Assembly: GCA_964571595.1 (NCBI GenBank)
Contig: CAZNCJ010000005.1
Location: 10,996-74,995 of the forward strand
Origin: CALCKU01 sp964571595
Lineage (GTDB): Bacteria; Pseudomonadota; Alphaproteobacteria; Caulobacterales; Maricaulaceae
Direction: 5' to 3'
Length of the DNA: 64,000 bases
The notes beneath the pieces were generated by a model, which worked only from the letters and a program-made list of their open reading frames with translations, did no database searches and was not told the origin of the DNA. A program made the translations under genes and the position numbers. This document shows, one piece after another, positions 1-8,370 of the stretch. The first letter of the stretch is position 1. Every line of letters starts with the position of its first letter.

Positions 1-651
1 CAGCTCCATTGGCCGGACCGCGCCATTCCACCTTTTGGCTTTCACAGTTACCGTGATTATGACACGGATGACATGATCGCTTTTGAGGATATTTTAGGCG
101 CTTTGCAGCGACATGTGGAAAAGGGAAATATCCGCCATATTGGCGTTTCCAATGAAAGCCCTTGGGGGGTGATGAATTTTCTCAAACTGGCCGAGATGAA
201 TGGTTGGCCGCGTATCGTGTCCAATCAATGTGTCTATAGCCTTTTGGCGCGGCGCTATGATTACGCCAATGCTGAGATTTCTATGCGCGAAAATGTAGGT
301 TTATTGGCTTATTCCCCATTGGCGATGGGCTTGCTGACCGGTAAATATGACGGCGGTCAGGTGCCGCCAAATTCGCGGCGGGATTTATTTGCCTCTTTCA
401 TGGGACGATATGTTCAAGCTGATGAGGCTGTTTTGGACGCCAACCGCACAGCGCGTGAGCTGGGCTTAAGCCCGACACAATTTGCGTTAAAATTTGTCGA
501 AAGCCGTGAATTTGTAACCTCTAATATTATCGGGGCGACGAGCATGGAACAACTCAAAGAAAATATTGCCGCCCATAATATTGTCTGGACGACTGAAATG
601 GAAAAACAGGCGCACCGTATTCATAAGACCTATCGGTCTCCGACGTCCTGA
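1..651 (+). CDS. Aldo/keto reductase, Tas-like (5' end outside window)
   Basis: The reading frame is open from base 1, so the N-terminal part lies upstream. The visible 216 residues begin with QLHWPDR and continue through GNIRHIGVSNES, LLAYSPLAMGLLTGKY and a C-terminal IIGATSMEQLKENI. This is the second half of the TIM barrel of NADPH-dependent aldo/keto reductases, and the spacing is closest to E. coli Tas. The catalytic Tyr/Lys lie in the missing part. GATS with the following basic and Gln residues is the usual NADP phosphate-binding end of the barrel. The substrate cannot be told from sequence. Confidence 0.88.
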   Translation, partial: QLHWPDRAIPPFGFHSYRDYDTDDMIAFEDILGALQRHVEKGNIRHIGVSNESPWGVMNFLKLAEMNGWPRIVSNQCVYSLLARRYDYANAEISMRENVGLLAYSPLAMGLLTGKYDGGQVPPNSRRDLFASFMGRYVQADEAVLDANRTARELGLSPTQFALKFVESREFVTSNIIGATSMEQLKENIAAHNIVWTTEMEKQAHRIHKTYRSPTS

Positions 652-733
652 TTAAGCCTGTATTATGAGGCTCTTTGCCGCCATAAAACCGCTCCTCTGG
701 ATTTCCCGACAACTCATAGCTTTATAAAAAGGC

Positions 734-1207
734 GTGTCGGGCGCGCGTTGGACATCACCTGATAAATTTCACATTACATTGGGGTTTTTTGGCGAAGTCG
801 AAGACGCCTATGCGGAAATACTCGATATGGAATTGGGGCGTATTCATAAAGGAGGGTTCGAGCTTGAACTGTCAGGCGTAGGACATTTTGGGGCAAAGAC
901 ACCGCATGCCATATGGGCGGGTGTAAAAGAGAGCGCAATCCTGACTGATTTACATAAGCAATGTCGAGGGGCTGCGCGCCGGGCAAATATAGAAATGGAA
1001 AAGCGGCGTTATTGTCCGCATCTGACCTTGGCTTATTTAAAAAAAGAAGCTGTGATTAACCGCCTGATTGCTTTTGAGAAAAACGGTGCGGGGTTTAAAA
1101 CCAAACCCTTTTTAGTGGACCGTTTTTATCTGCTCTCAAGCCACACTAAAAAAAATGGCCCTAATCTGTACCGCGAAGAGGCGTGCTATCCGTTATTGGG
1201 CGATTAA
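734..1207 (+). CDS. thpR: RNA 2',3'-cyclic phosphodiesterase (ThpR/LigT, 2H family), N-terminus interrupted
   Basis: This is a two-histidine phosphoesterase. The two HxT motifs are at residues 13-16 (HITL) and 96-99 (HLTL), counted from the GTG at 734. ThpR hydrolyses 2',3'-cyclic phosphates on RNA. Family members are about 175-185 residues and open with a conserved MRLFxA strand. Here an ATG at 665 encodes MRLFAAI in the same frame, but a TAA at 725-727 separates it from the rest. Ignoring that stop gives 180 residues, the normal family length. The GTG at 734 has no good ribosome binding site and would lose the first strand. The gene is therefore either broken by one nonsense change (CAA to TAA fits the family, which often has Gln there), translated short, or carries a sequencing error. 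Both active-site motifs are intact. Confidence 0.7.
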   Translation: MSGARWTSPDKFHITLGFFGEVEDAYAEILDMELGRIHKGGFELELSGVGHFGAKTPHAIWAGVKESAILTDLHKQCRGAARRANIEMEKRRYCPHLTLAYLKKEAVINRLIAFEKNGAGFKTKPFLVDRFYLLSSHTKKNGPNLYREEACYPLLGD

Positions 1208-1296
1208 ATCTTCTATAGGTTGTATTCAAAGTTTTTTAACATCAGTCTTGATTTTGTTTGGAAATTTTGTATTTTTCAATTTTTGAGGGCGCAACC

Positions 1297-1695
1297 ATGA
1301 AAAAACGATATATAATAGCGGCTGCCTGTGTGGCCGGTGCACTGATGAGCTTTGGCGTAAGCCATGCAGGTGCGAAATTTACCTATGATGGTCCGACCAT
1401 CACATTTGAACAGGTTTTTCAAAATCCGGCAAATACGGATTTACAATTAGCTTATGCACGCCAACAGGCGGCAGCTGGAGATTATCTGGCCGCTGCTGGG
1501 GCTTTGGAGGCGATGTTGTTTTCCCAACCCAATTGGGATTCTGCACGTCTGTTTTATGCCATATTGATGTATGAGCTTGATGACAGGCTAGGGGCTTTAC
1601 GTGAATTTACAATTCTTGAAGGCCGTCAGTTAAGCGCAGAGCAAAGTGAGCTAACAGCAGGTTATCTCGCGCAATTACGCAAAGCGGGGTCTTAA
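1297..1695 (+). CDS. Small exported TPR-like protein
   Basis: The protein has 132 residues starting at MKKRYIIAAACVAG, a typical signal peptide with a cleavage site near SHAGA. An upstream in-frame start at 1258 would put 13 residues ahead of the signal, so ATG 1297 is preferred. The mature part (LAYARQQAAAGDYLAAAGALEAML, ARLFYAILMYELDDRLGALREF) has the helix-turn-helix alternation of one or two tetratricopeptide-like repeats, which bind other proteins. Its stop is one base before the FecR-domain gene start, so the two are translated together and probably form a periplasmic pair. The exact function is unknown. Confidence 0.7.
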   Translation: MKKRYIIAAACVAGALMSFGVSHAGAKFTYDGPTITFEQVFQNPANTDLQLAYARQQAAAGDYLAAAGALEAMLFSQPNWDSARLFYAILMYELDDRLGALREFTILEGRQLSAEQSELTAGYLAQLRKAGS

Positions 1696-1696
1696 G

Positions 1697-2953
1697 ATGT
1701 CATATAAAATTACCCGTAACTTTGCCGTCTTCCTCGCTATGGGTACGGCTTTATCCTTTCCGACTTTGGCGAGTGCAAATTCAGAAGATTTGAAAATTGG
1801 CGTTAACTCCGCAGTTAAGGGAGATGTGACGATTAAAAGTGGTGAGCAAGCGGCCAAACAAGCCGTCATTACTGAGCCTGTCTTTCTGGGTGATGAGGTT
1901 ACATCTAATAAAGTCGGTAGTTTGCAAGTCCTTTTGAAAGATCAAAGTATTTTCACAGTCGGCCCGCAATGTAGTCTGACGATCGATAAATTCGTTTATG
2001 ATCCAACAAAGGATACCAGCAACCTTTCTGCTAAAGTCAAAAAGGGCATGTTCCGTTTTACCTCTGGTAGAGTGGCTTCCGTGGCTGCCAAGGATATCTC
2101 TATCGAGACCCCCACAGGTACAATGGGTGTGCGCGGGACAATCGCGGAAGGTCTTGTCGGTGCTGAAGCTATCGCGATTGCGCGGGCTTACGGTGTTATT
2201 GATCCTAATGAACCTTTGGACTTAAACGGAGCGACTTTGTTTGTCTTGCGCGGCCCTGGGCCAAAAAACCAATCTAAAAATGCCAGGGGTGTGATAGATG
2301 TAAGCTCTGCGGGTAAAACGGTTACCACACGGAAGGCAGGGCAGGCGATTTTTATCCAAGATGCCAGCGTAGCTCCAAGCGCGCCTTTTGATCTTAGCTT
2401 AAAGGATGTGGTGAGCTTTGAAGACCGATTACGTACGAAACCGACGAGCCTGACATCCTACTCACCATTTGATGTAGGTGCGAGTTATCAAAATGTGCCT
2501 TCTATACTTTCATCTGGTGGTTCTACCCTGACGACACTTGGTATTGTTGCAGGTGTTGTTGGCGGTGTGATTGCTGTTGCGGATGGCGATAATGATGATT
2601 CTGATGAAGAGGTTACTGATGAAGCCTCTGATGAAGTACCGGCGGGAACACCGGATGATGGTCAAGATGGTACGCCTGTTGATCCGGGTGACGGGCAAGA
2701 TGGAACGCCGGTCTCAGGTGGTGATGGAAACGGTCCTGTCACGGATGATGGCGGGGATACGGGTTCTGGCGGTGGAAACGGTCCTGTCACGGATGATGGC
2801 GGGGATACGGGTTCCGGTGGTGGAAACGGTCCTGTCACGGATGATGGCGGGGATACGGGTTCCGGTGGTGGTAATGGTCCTGTCACAGATGATGGCGGGG
2901 GAATAAGCATCGGCGACGAAGGCAATGGTGATGATATACCGGTCAGCCCTTAA
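1697..2953 (+). CDS. FecR-domain exported protein with Gly/Asp-rich repeat tail
   Basis: The protein has 418 residues. A signal peptide (about 1-27, ending ASA) is followed by a FecR-type beta domain at roughly 35-160, with typical stretches such as LGDEVTSNKVGSLQVLLKDQS, FRFTSGRVA and IETPTGTMGVRGT. FecR domains occur in periplasmic signalling proteins and in surface proteins of uncertain role. There is no sigma factor or TonB receptor beside it, so this is not a classic iron regulator. A hydrophobic segment near 280-292 (TTLGIVAGVVGGVIAVA) may anchor it, followed by an acidic tail with four copies of a 16-residue Gly/Asp repeat. It is preceded by one base by a TPR-like exported protein. FecR-plus-repeat proteins of this kind are common in marine alphaproteobacteria. 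Its job here is unknown. Confidence 0.75.
   Translation: MSYKITRNFAVFLAMGTALSFPTLASANSEDLKIGVNSAVKGDVTIKSGEQAAKQAVITEPVFLGDEVTSNKVGSLQVLLKDQSIFTVGPQCSLTIDKFVYDPTKDTSNLSAKVKKGMFRFTSGRVASVAAKDISIETPTGTMGVRGTIAEGLVGAEAIAIARAYGVIDPNEPLDLNGATLFVLRGPGPKNQSKNARGVIDVSSAGKTVTTRKAGQAIFIQDASVAPSAPFDLSLKDVVSFEDRLRTKPTSLTSYSPFDVGASYQNVPSILSSGGSTLTTLGIVAGVVGGVIAVADGDNDDSDEEVTDEASDEVPAGTPDDGQDGTPVDPGDGQDGTPVSGGDGNGPVTDDGGDTGSGGGNGPVTDDGGDTGSGGGNGPVTDDGGDTGSGGGNGPVTDDGGGISIGDEGNGDDIPVSP
2726..2902 (+). repeat. 48-bp in-frame tandem repeat (3.7 copies)
   Basis: Units start at 2726, 2774, 2822 and 2870, the last incomplete. Each encodes GNGPVTDDGGDTGSGG. The copies differ at only a few bases, which suggests recent expansion and likely length variation between strains. 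Confidence 0.92.
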
Positions 2954-2993
2954 GAGGGCGGCTTGGCCTTGGGGCCTGTCTTAAGTGAGCGTC

Positions 2994-4166
2994 TTAGGTG
3001 GGTGACTTGGACGCGCGGTAAATTTCACTGGCGCGTTTCTTTTCCGATTCTGATTTTAGCTGACCACAAGCGGCCAGAATATCACGCCCTCTGGGGGTAC
3101 GAATAGGTGAGGCATATCCAGCCCGGTTAACAATATCCGCAAATGTCACAATCGTGTCCCAATCAGAGCATTCATAGTCACTGCCGGGCCACGGATTAAA
3201 CGGAATAAGATTGACCTTGGCTGGAATACCACGCAGCAGATTGATCAGCTCTTTGGCATGTTTGGGACTATCATTCACACCTTTGAGCATCACATATTCA
3301 AATGTAATACGCTTCGAGTTTGAGAGGCTGGGATAGTTGCGGCAGGCCTCCATGAGCTCTGCTAGCGGATATTTGCGATTAATCGGCATGATTTTTTCGC
3401 GTAATTTATCATTGGCCGCATGAAGTGATATTGCGAGCATTGCATTTGTGCGCGCCCCCATGGGCACAATTTCGGGCACGACGCCAGAGGTAGAAACCGT
3501 TATGCGTCGCCGACCAATGCCCAGGCCTTCCGGGTCACAAATAATGTCCAGACTATCGGCTACATTATCTGTATTATAAAGCGGCTCCCCCATGCCCATA
3601 AAGACGATATTGGTCAGTTTACGGTTACCTTGGGTTGTCGGCCATTCCCCCAGATCATCCCGCGCGATAATGACCTGTAAGGCAATTTCGCGCGCTGTGA
3701 GATTTCGCACGAGCTTTTGTGTACCAGTATGACAAAACTTACAGGTCAGCGTACAGCCAACCTGTGAAGACACACACAGCGCACCTGTTTTGGACACATC
3801 AGGAATGAAAACACTTTCTACCTCTATCCCGGGCGCCATGCGGATGAGATATTTACGTGTCCCGTCGACACTGATTTGCCGTTCGATAATTTCGGGTCGT
3901 TCTAGGGAAAAGGATTTCGATAATTTGGCGCGTAAATCCTTGCCAATATTTGTCATCTGCTCCCAGTCAGTCACCCCGTAATTATATATCCAGTGGAAGA
4001 TTTGTTTTGTACGCATGCGCACTTTATTTGGGGGTATGCCAAATTCTGTGAGGTGATGGGCGATATCTTTGCGGCCCAAACCGACCAGCTCGACTTTAGT
4101 AGAGCCTTTAGCTTGACCAGACTTAATATCCTGATCATGGGGCTGTGATATGAGGGTCCGTGCCAT
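2994..4166 (-). CDS. rlmN: Dual-specificity RNA methyltransferase RlmN (23S rRNA A2503 / tRNA A37)
   Basis: This 390-residue radical-SAM enzyme adds a methyl group to C2 of A2503 in 23S rRNA and A37 in certain tRNAs. The CxxxCxxC iron-sulfur motif is at residues 138-145 (CTLTCKFC). The conserved Cys of the ALCVSSQVG segment (131) and the C-terminal Cys in DILAACGQL form the pair used in the methyl-Cys mechanism. GMGEPLYN and SLHAANDKLR are family blocks. The length fits alphaproteobacterial RlmN. It lies convergent to the FecR gene and downstream of an IalB-like gene. Confidence 0.96.
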   Translation of the reverse strand: MARTLISQPHDQDIKSGQAKGSTKVELVGLGRKDIAHHLTEFGIPPNKVRMRTKQIFHWIYNYGVTDWEQMTNIGKDLRAKLSKSFSLERPEIIERQISVDGTRKYLIRMAPGIEVESVFIPDVSKTGALCVSSQVGCTLTCKFCHTGTQKLVRNLTAREIALQVIIARDDLGEWPTTQGNRKLTNIVFMGMGEPLYNTDNVADSLDIICDPEGLGIGRRRITVSTSGVVPEIVPMGARTNAMLAISLHAANDKLREKIMPINRKYPLAELMEACRNYPSLSNSKRITFEYVMLKGVNDSPKHAKELINLLRGIPAKVNLIPFNPWPGSDYECSDWDTIVTFADIVNRAGYASPIRTPRGRDILAACGQLKSESEKKRASEIYRASKSPT

Positions 4167-4239
4167 AGGGGGCGCTCTAGCATGACATGGCGCGAAAGAA
4201 AAAGGGAATTATGGATGCCTGTTCAGGCAGGCTGTATAA

Positions 4240-4755
4240 TTAGGCGCAAGCAGATTTGGCTTTGGCTAAGGCGGCGGTGACACCTTTGAGTGAAAACTCA
4301 TAGGAAACGGCTGTGCCGCGTTGGGAGACAGCCTGCACGCGCATGGTCGCGCCCGCCCGCATTGATTTAACCAGGCTACGTTCGTCATTACGACTTTCAA
4401 TGAAAGCCTCGTTTTGGCTGACATACATTTCATAAGGCTTGGCGCCAATTCTGGCCTTGGGGGGCGGTAAGTTTTTAATAGGATAACCCGCCAGAAAACT
4501 GGGTTGTTCTTTGGCGGCACCAGATTTCCAATTCGCGACCATAAAATAAATGTCGCCGTGATTGACGGAGCTCGGAGATTTAGATTTGGGTGTGGCAAGG
4601 ACGTAGCAGATTTTATCGCCGCCCTCTGCGCGAGAATAAGCCGTCCAGTCTGAAAATTTTCCTTCGAGTTTGGGATCAGCCGCCAGCGCGGTTTGAGGAA
4701 GCGAAGTGAGTATGAGTGTCGTTGCAGCAAGTGCGCTTTTCATCAAGAATGTCAT
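4240..4755 (-). CDS. Invasion-associated locus B (IalB) family exported protein
   Basis: The protein has 171 residues from the ATG at 4755. AAGG stands about eight bases ahead of that ATG, which is why it is preferred to the in-frame start at 4806. The signal peptide MTFLMKSALAATTLILTSLP ends at an AxA site (ALA|A). The mature protein begins with KFSDWTAY and contains the Cys-bearing ICYVLATPKS and the GAKPYEMYV / AFIESRND blocks of the IalB family. IalB was named in Bartonella, but homologues are widespread in non-pathogenic alphaproteobacteria as periplasmic proteins of unclear role. No pathogenic role is implied here. Confidence 0.78.
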   Translation of the reverse strand: MTFLMKSALAATTLILTSLPQTALAADPKLEGKFSDWTAYSRAEGGDKICYVLATPKSKSPSSVNHGDIYFMVANWKSGAAKEQPSFLAGYPIKNLPPPKARIGAKPYEMYVSQNEAFIESRNDERSLVKSMRAGATMRVQAVSQRGTAVSYEFSLKGVTAALAKAKSACA

Positions 4756-4884
4756 GACCGACCTTTTAGGGCGTAAATATAGGGCGTTAATAATAAGTAG
4801 CGACATTATAAACCCAAATATATTTAATGGAGACTTAATGTCAGTGAAATTTCAGTTAACTTATGTATATGAGAGAGCGAAGGG

Positions 4885-5385
4885 TTAGGTGTTTGGCCAA
4901 CCGCCCATTTCAGGCCCGCCGGGCATAACAGGACGCGGCGGGTGACCACCCTGGCTAAGCGTGCGGTCATAAAGGGTGAGGGCGCAGGCAAGGCTGACAT
5001 TAATACAGAACTTGGTCGGAATTTTGACGATATGGTCACACCGCTCTTGCAAGCTCTCTGATAATGATCCTTTTTCTGGCCCTAATATATAGGCACAATT
5101 TATCGGATGACGAAAACTGGGCAGGTTCACACTGTCCTCGGTAAGCTCAATCCCGACAAGCTGGCAGTTTTTGGGCAGGATTAAATCTGTCTCATCCTCC
5201 CATTCGTAAAAGGGTAGATGGCTATCAGAGCGCGACGTATCTGTTCGGTTAATCTCGCGCACAGTGTGATGGGCTTGTAAGGTAAAGGCAAAGCTCGCGT
5301 CAAAAGCGTGGGCTGTGCGCAAAACCGCGCCCAGATTATAGGGTTTGGAAATCCCTTGAACACCGACTCCGAAATAACCGCGCAT
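4885..5385 (-). CDS. TrmH/SpoU-family RNA 2'-O-methyltransferase
   Basis: This 166-residue protein has only the SPOUT catalytic domain. Motif 1 is KPYNLGAVLRTAHAF (about 14-28), motif 2 YILGPEKGSLSE (about 98-109) and motif 3 KFCINVSLACALTLYDR (about 126-142). These build the trefoil-knot SAM site. Family members methylate ribose in tRNA or rRNA, and a bare SPOUT domain does not reveal the target. It begins one base after the stop of the upstream MFS gene, so it is the last gene of the tetR-plsC-MFS unit. Confidence 0.85.
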   Translation of the reverse strand: MRGYFGVGVQGISKPYNLGAVLRTAHAFDASFAFTLQAHHTVREINRTDTSRSDSHLPFYEWEDETDLILPKNCQLVGIELTEDSVNLPSFRHPINCAYILGPEKGSLSESLQERCDHIVKIPTKFCINVSLACALTLYDRTLSQGGHPPRPVMPGGPEMGGWPNT

Positions 5386-6738
5386 TTAGCTCTCTAAAAA
5401 TGAGGGACGCTCAATAGGGCGCAATGTTCTATACCACGCATAGCTTGCGACTATGGCGCTAATGACCACAATCATGAGGAATGGGGCTTTGGGGTCAATC
5501 TTTATGGCGGCAAGAAAGATAAGTCCGATTGTGACGATATTGACAAACAGGTTGAGCAAGACCGCACCCGCGCTCATTAGGCGTGCGCGAATGGCTGGTT
5601 CGGCTCGTCTTTGTTGCATGGCTTGTAAGGGCACGACAAACATGCCGTTAAACACGGAAGCACTTATCGCCGAGAGCATGAAAGGGAAGGTTTGGGGATG
5701 GTCTAAAAATTCCGCTATTGTGCCTTTTATCGCTTCGCCGGTTTCAGGGTCTGTCGCGACTGAAATATGGGTTGGGCTGGGTAAGAGATACATGGCGAGT
5801 GTGCAAAGACCGACACCCGTTATCCCCAGAGCTGAGAGGCCAACGGCTTCGGGGCCCCATATTTTTTTATTGCCTACAAACATTGTAATCAAGGAGCCGA
5901 GTAAAATAGCAAGTGTTGAGAGGGTGAGAATAAGTATCAATACATTGGCATCAAAATTCATCTGGGTGGCGACATAATCCGGAAATGAGGTGACAAAAAT
6001 TGCGCCTAATCCGTAAAACCAGGCAACACCCAACATAGGTCTTAATACATCTGGGGCTTCGAAAGCCTTAGACAAAGCGTGCCATGTTGCACTCACAGGT
6101 TCGTAATTGACTTTCAGCTCGGGTTTGGGGGGCGGGGCTTTGGGGCAAAATTCTGAGGCAATCCACCCCACAACAGCCAGACCCATTAACAACATACCGA
6201 CGATTTTTGGCCCGCCCGTTTGCAAGACCAGTAATGTGCCGACCACTTGCCCGACCAGTATAAAGACAAAGACAAAACCGTTAAGCAGCGCATTACCGGT
6301 AATCAGTTCGCGGTCAGTGAGCCATTGTGGCAGGACGGCGTTTTTCGTCGGTGAGAAAAAGGCGGATTGCGCGCCCATTAACGCCAGTGCAAAGGCCAGA
6401 ATGTGGATATTGACAAAGTAAAACCCGATACCAGCAATCAGCATGATGGCGATTTCAACACGTTTGACCCAGCGTAATATCACGCCGCGGTCAAATTTAT
6501 CCGCCAACTGGCCAGCAATAGCACAAACCAGTAAAAACGGACAGGTAAATATAAAGGCGGCTACGGGCACTCTAATATTGGAAGGTAGGTCTGATAAAAA
6601 CGCGATACCGCCAAATGTAATCAGGGCGATCAGAGCATTTTTAAGGACATTATCGTTAAACGTACCCGTCTGGAGCAGGACGAAGAGCGGAGAGAAACGA
6701 CGCTGGGAGAAAAGTGTTCCGGCTGTTTTTAAGCTCAT
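5386..6738 (-). CDS. MFS transporter, LplT-like (lysophospholipid flippase type)
   Basis: The protein has 450 residues and about twelve membrane segments. The N-terminus (FSPLFVLLQTGTFNDNVLKNAL) matches the LplT group, whose E. coli member moves lysophospholipids across the inner membrane for reacylation. GQLADKFDRG is the MFS loop 2-3 motif. It follows plsC by 56 bp. In many bacteria an LplT-like domain, PlsC and an acyl-ACP synthetase are encoded together or fused, so a role in phospholipid repair fits. No acyl-ACP synthetase is next to it here. The substrate is inferred from family and neighbours. Confidence 0.8.
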   Translation of the reverse strand: MSLKTAGTLFSQRRFSPLFVLLQTGTFNDNVLKNALIALITFGGIAFLSDLPSNIRVPVAAFIFTCPFLLVCAIAGQLADKFDRGVILRWVKRVEIAIMLIAGIGFYFVNIHILAFALALMGAQSAFFSPTKNAVLPQWLTDRELITGNALLNGFVFVFILVGQVVGTLLVLQTGGPKIVGMLLMGLAVVGWIASEFCPKAPPPKPELKVNYEPVSATWHALSKAFEAPDVLRPMLGVAWFYGLGAIFVTSFPDYVATQMNFDANVLILILTLSTLAILLGSLITMFVGNKKIWGPEAVGLSALGITGVGLCTLAMYLLPSPTHISVATDPETGEAIKGTIAEFLDHPQTFPFMLSAISASVFNGMFVVPLQAMQQRRAEPAIRARLMSAGAVLLNLFVNIVTIGLIFLAAIKIDPKAPFLMIVVISAIVASYAWYRTLRPIERPSFLES

Positions 6739-6794
6739 AATATGTCCTAAACAGGTTGAATGCGCTGGATTGATAATTTTATCATTGTCGCATC

Positions 6795-7610
6795 TTAACT
6801 GGTTTCAATATGACCGTCTTGTGCTTCGCGGGCAAGTCGTTTGCTGCGCGCAGACTCGTTTTCTCGAACCTTACCAATATCATCAGGATTAAGATGGCCG
6901 AGATTTTCCAGATCGAGTAAGGCGATAGAGCGTGTCTCGATAGCCTCTTCCAGTCGGGCCATAAAAGTGTCTTTATCAAGGCCGGGCATGATCGGTTCTA
7001 GAAATTCCAGATTTGCCGGGCCGGGATGTTTCGTCCAATCGTTCTGGTTCCAGCGCTGGCCCAAATTACTGGCCAGAGGGACAACAGGGCAGTTAAAATC
7101 CTTATATAAATGATAGACCCCTTTGCGGTAGCGGTGCTGCGTGCCGATTTGCGAGAGATGGCCTTCGGGATAAATTAGAATACGGCGACCTTGCTCGCGT
7201 ACAATTTTCGAGGTTTGCGCCATTTTGGCTTTGGCGTCCTCTCCGCCGCAATTATCAATCACAACGGCGTTCATTTTCTCTAATATACGCCCGATAAACA
7301 AAAACTTTGTAATGGCATCGCCCGCGACAAATGAGAGATCGAAAAATTGTGAAAAGGCGACAAAACCGTCACCATAGCTTTGGTGTTTAGCCGCGATAAT
7401 AACGGCGCCTTTTGCTGGGATATTCTCATGGCCCGTGACACTGAGTTTTATGCCGGCAATATGGCGCATGCCCCAAACCATGACTTTACAATAGCGCCTT
7501 AAGCTGCCCATCATAATTTTACGCCCGGGCAATAAGGATAGTACCGCGCAGACAAAGGCATAAACTATCGTGACAAGCAGGAAGAAAAGATTGAAAAAAA
7601 GTGAGCGCAT
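6795..7610 (-). CDS. plsC: 1-acyl-sn-glycerol-3-phosphate acyltransferase (PlsC family)
   Basis: The enzyme transfers an acyl group to the sn-2 position of lysophosphatidate to make phosphatidic acid. Its 271 residues include an N-terminal membrane segment (LFFNLFFLLVTIVYAFVCAVLSLL), the catalytic HX4D as AKHQSYGDG (about 75-83) and the substrate-binding IYPEGHLS (about 148-155). Its ATG overlaps the stop of the TetR gene (TAATG), so the two are translationally coupled. The regulator probably controls this gene and the MFS gene behind it. The C-terminal tail is charged. Confidence 0.9.
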   Translation of the reverse strand: MRSLFFNLFFLLVTIVYAFVCAVLSLLPGRKIMMGSLRRYCKVMVWGMRHIAGIKLSVTGHENIPAKGAVIIAAKHQSYGDGFVAFSQFFDLSFVAGDAITKFLFIGRILEKMNAVVIDNCGGEDAKAKMAQTSKIVREQGRRILIYPEGHLSQIGTQHRYRKGVYHLYKDFNCPVVPLASNLGQRWNQNDWTKHPGPANLEFLEPIMPGLDKDTFMARLEEAIETRSIALLDLENLGHLNPDDIGKVRENESARSKRLAREAQDGHIETS

Positions 7611-8257
7611 TACTGTGCCTCTTTGACAGTTGGGATGAGGTTTAAAACGGACTGGGTCAGAAGCGGTATGTGCTTGGATAATGGCCCGTTATGAAAGCCT
7701 AAGACTTTGGATTGTGCGGTGTTTAAAACCACGCCCAAGGCCATGCTCGATAATATATCTGTATCTATCGGGGCGATGATTTTCTGTTTTACAGCTTTTG
7801 CGAAGAACTCCGAGGCGGCCTCTAGGGGATTTTCTTTAGGCTTGTCCGAGAGGTTCGGGAAATGATGGAGATGCAAAATATGATAGCGAAATAAAGGCCA
7901 GTCATTATCGGCAATTTCGCAATATTGGCGCACAATATTTTGTATAATTTCGCGGAAGCCCTGATCTGTGAGCGTCTCACCTGCCATGTCTATTTGTGTG
8001 GCGGTTTGTATCATCAGGGTCAGACGTGTGTGAATAGTTTTCATCAAGGTGAGAGCCAGCTCGTGCTTGCTTTGAAAATGGCGATAGATCAGCCCCTCGG
8101 AAAGACCGGCCTGCTGGGCGATTTGTTTGGTCGAAACACCGTCAATCCCGTGCTGTGCAAAGAGAATAACAGCAGCTCGCTCAATTTTAGCCTTGCTTGA
8201 GCCTTCTGCGGCACTCACCCCCCGAATAAGGGCGGGGTCTTTTAGTTCGGTCTTCAT
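7610..8257 (-). CDS. TetR/AcrR-family transcriptional regulator
   Basis: The protein has 215 residues from the ATG at 8257. AAAGG lies about ten bases upstream; the longer in-frame start at 8290 lacks a site and would run into the operator. The helix-turn-helix is at about 26-72 (AAVILFAQHGIDGVSTKQIAQQAGLSEGLIYRHFQSK), and the C-terminal ligand domain is not assignable. It heads a plsC - MFS - TrmH unit and has two 18-bp palindromes upstream, so autorepression and control of the lipid genes is the likely role. The ligand may be a fatty acyl compound, which is inference from context. Confidence 0.88.
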   Translation of the reverse strand: MKTELKDPALIRGVSAAEGSSKAKIERAAVILFAQHGIDGVSTKQIAQQAGLSEGLIYRHFQSKHELALTLMKTIHTRLTLMIQTATQIDMAGETLTDQGFREIIQNIVRQYCEIADNDWPLFRYHILHLHHFPNLSDKPKENPLEAASEFFAKAVKQKIIAPIDTDILSSMALGVVLNTAQSKVLGFHNGPLSKHIPLLTQSVLNLIPTVKEAQ

Positions 8258-8291
8258 TAATTTGCCTTTATACCCAATTTTACATGTCAAT

Positions 8292-8309
8292 GAGTGAGCA
8301 CTTACTCAC
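8292..8309. promoter_or_regulatory. Palindromic TetR-type operator, proximal
   Basis: TGAGTGAGCACTTACTCA is an imperfect 18-bp palindrome lying 35-52 bp upstream of the regulator's start codon, where it would cover its promoter. A related palindrome lies 43 bp further on. Confidence 0.6.
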
Positions 8310-8352
8310 TTACGGCTATATGCGATATGGGATGCGATAAGTCAAGAGAAAA

Positions 8353-8370
8353 AGTGAGTAATCACTTACT
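8353..8370. promoter_or_regulatory. Palindromic TetR-type operator, distal
   Basis: AGTGAGTAATCACTTACT reads AGTnAGTnATnACTnACT on both strands and shares the AGTGAGTAA half with the proximal site. Two related palindromes in a row before a TetR gene are good evidence for operators, though binding is untested. Confidence 0.55.

Noticed and set aside
2662..2925. Pro/Ser-rich minus-strand frame over the FecR repeat
   Set aside because: It is the complement of the 48-bp repeat; the plus-strand FecR frame is clearly the real one.
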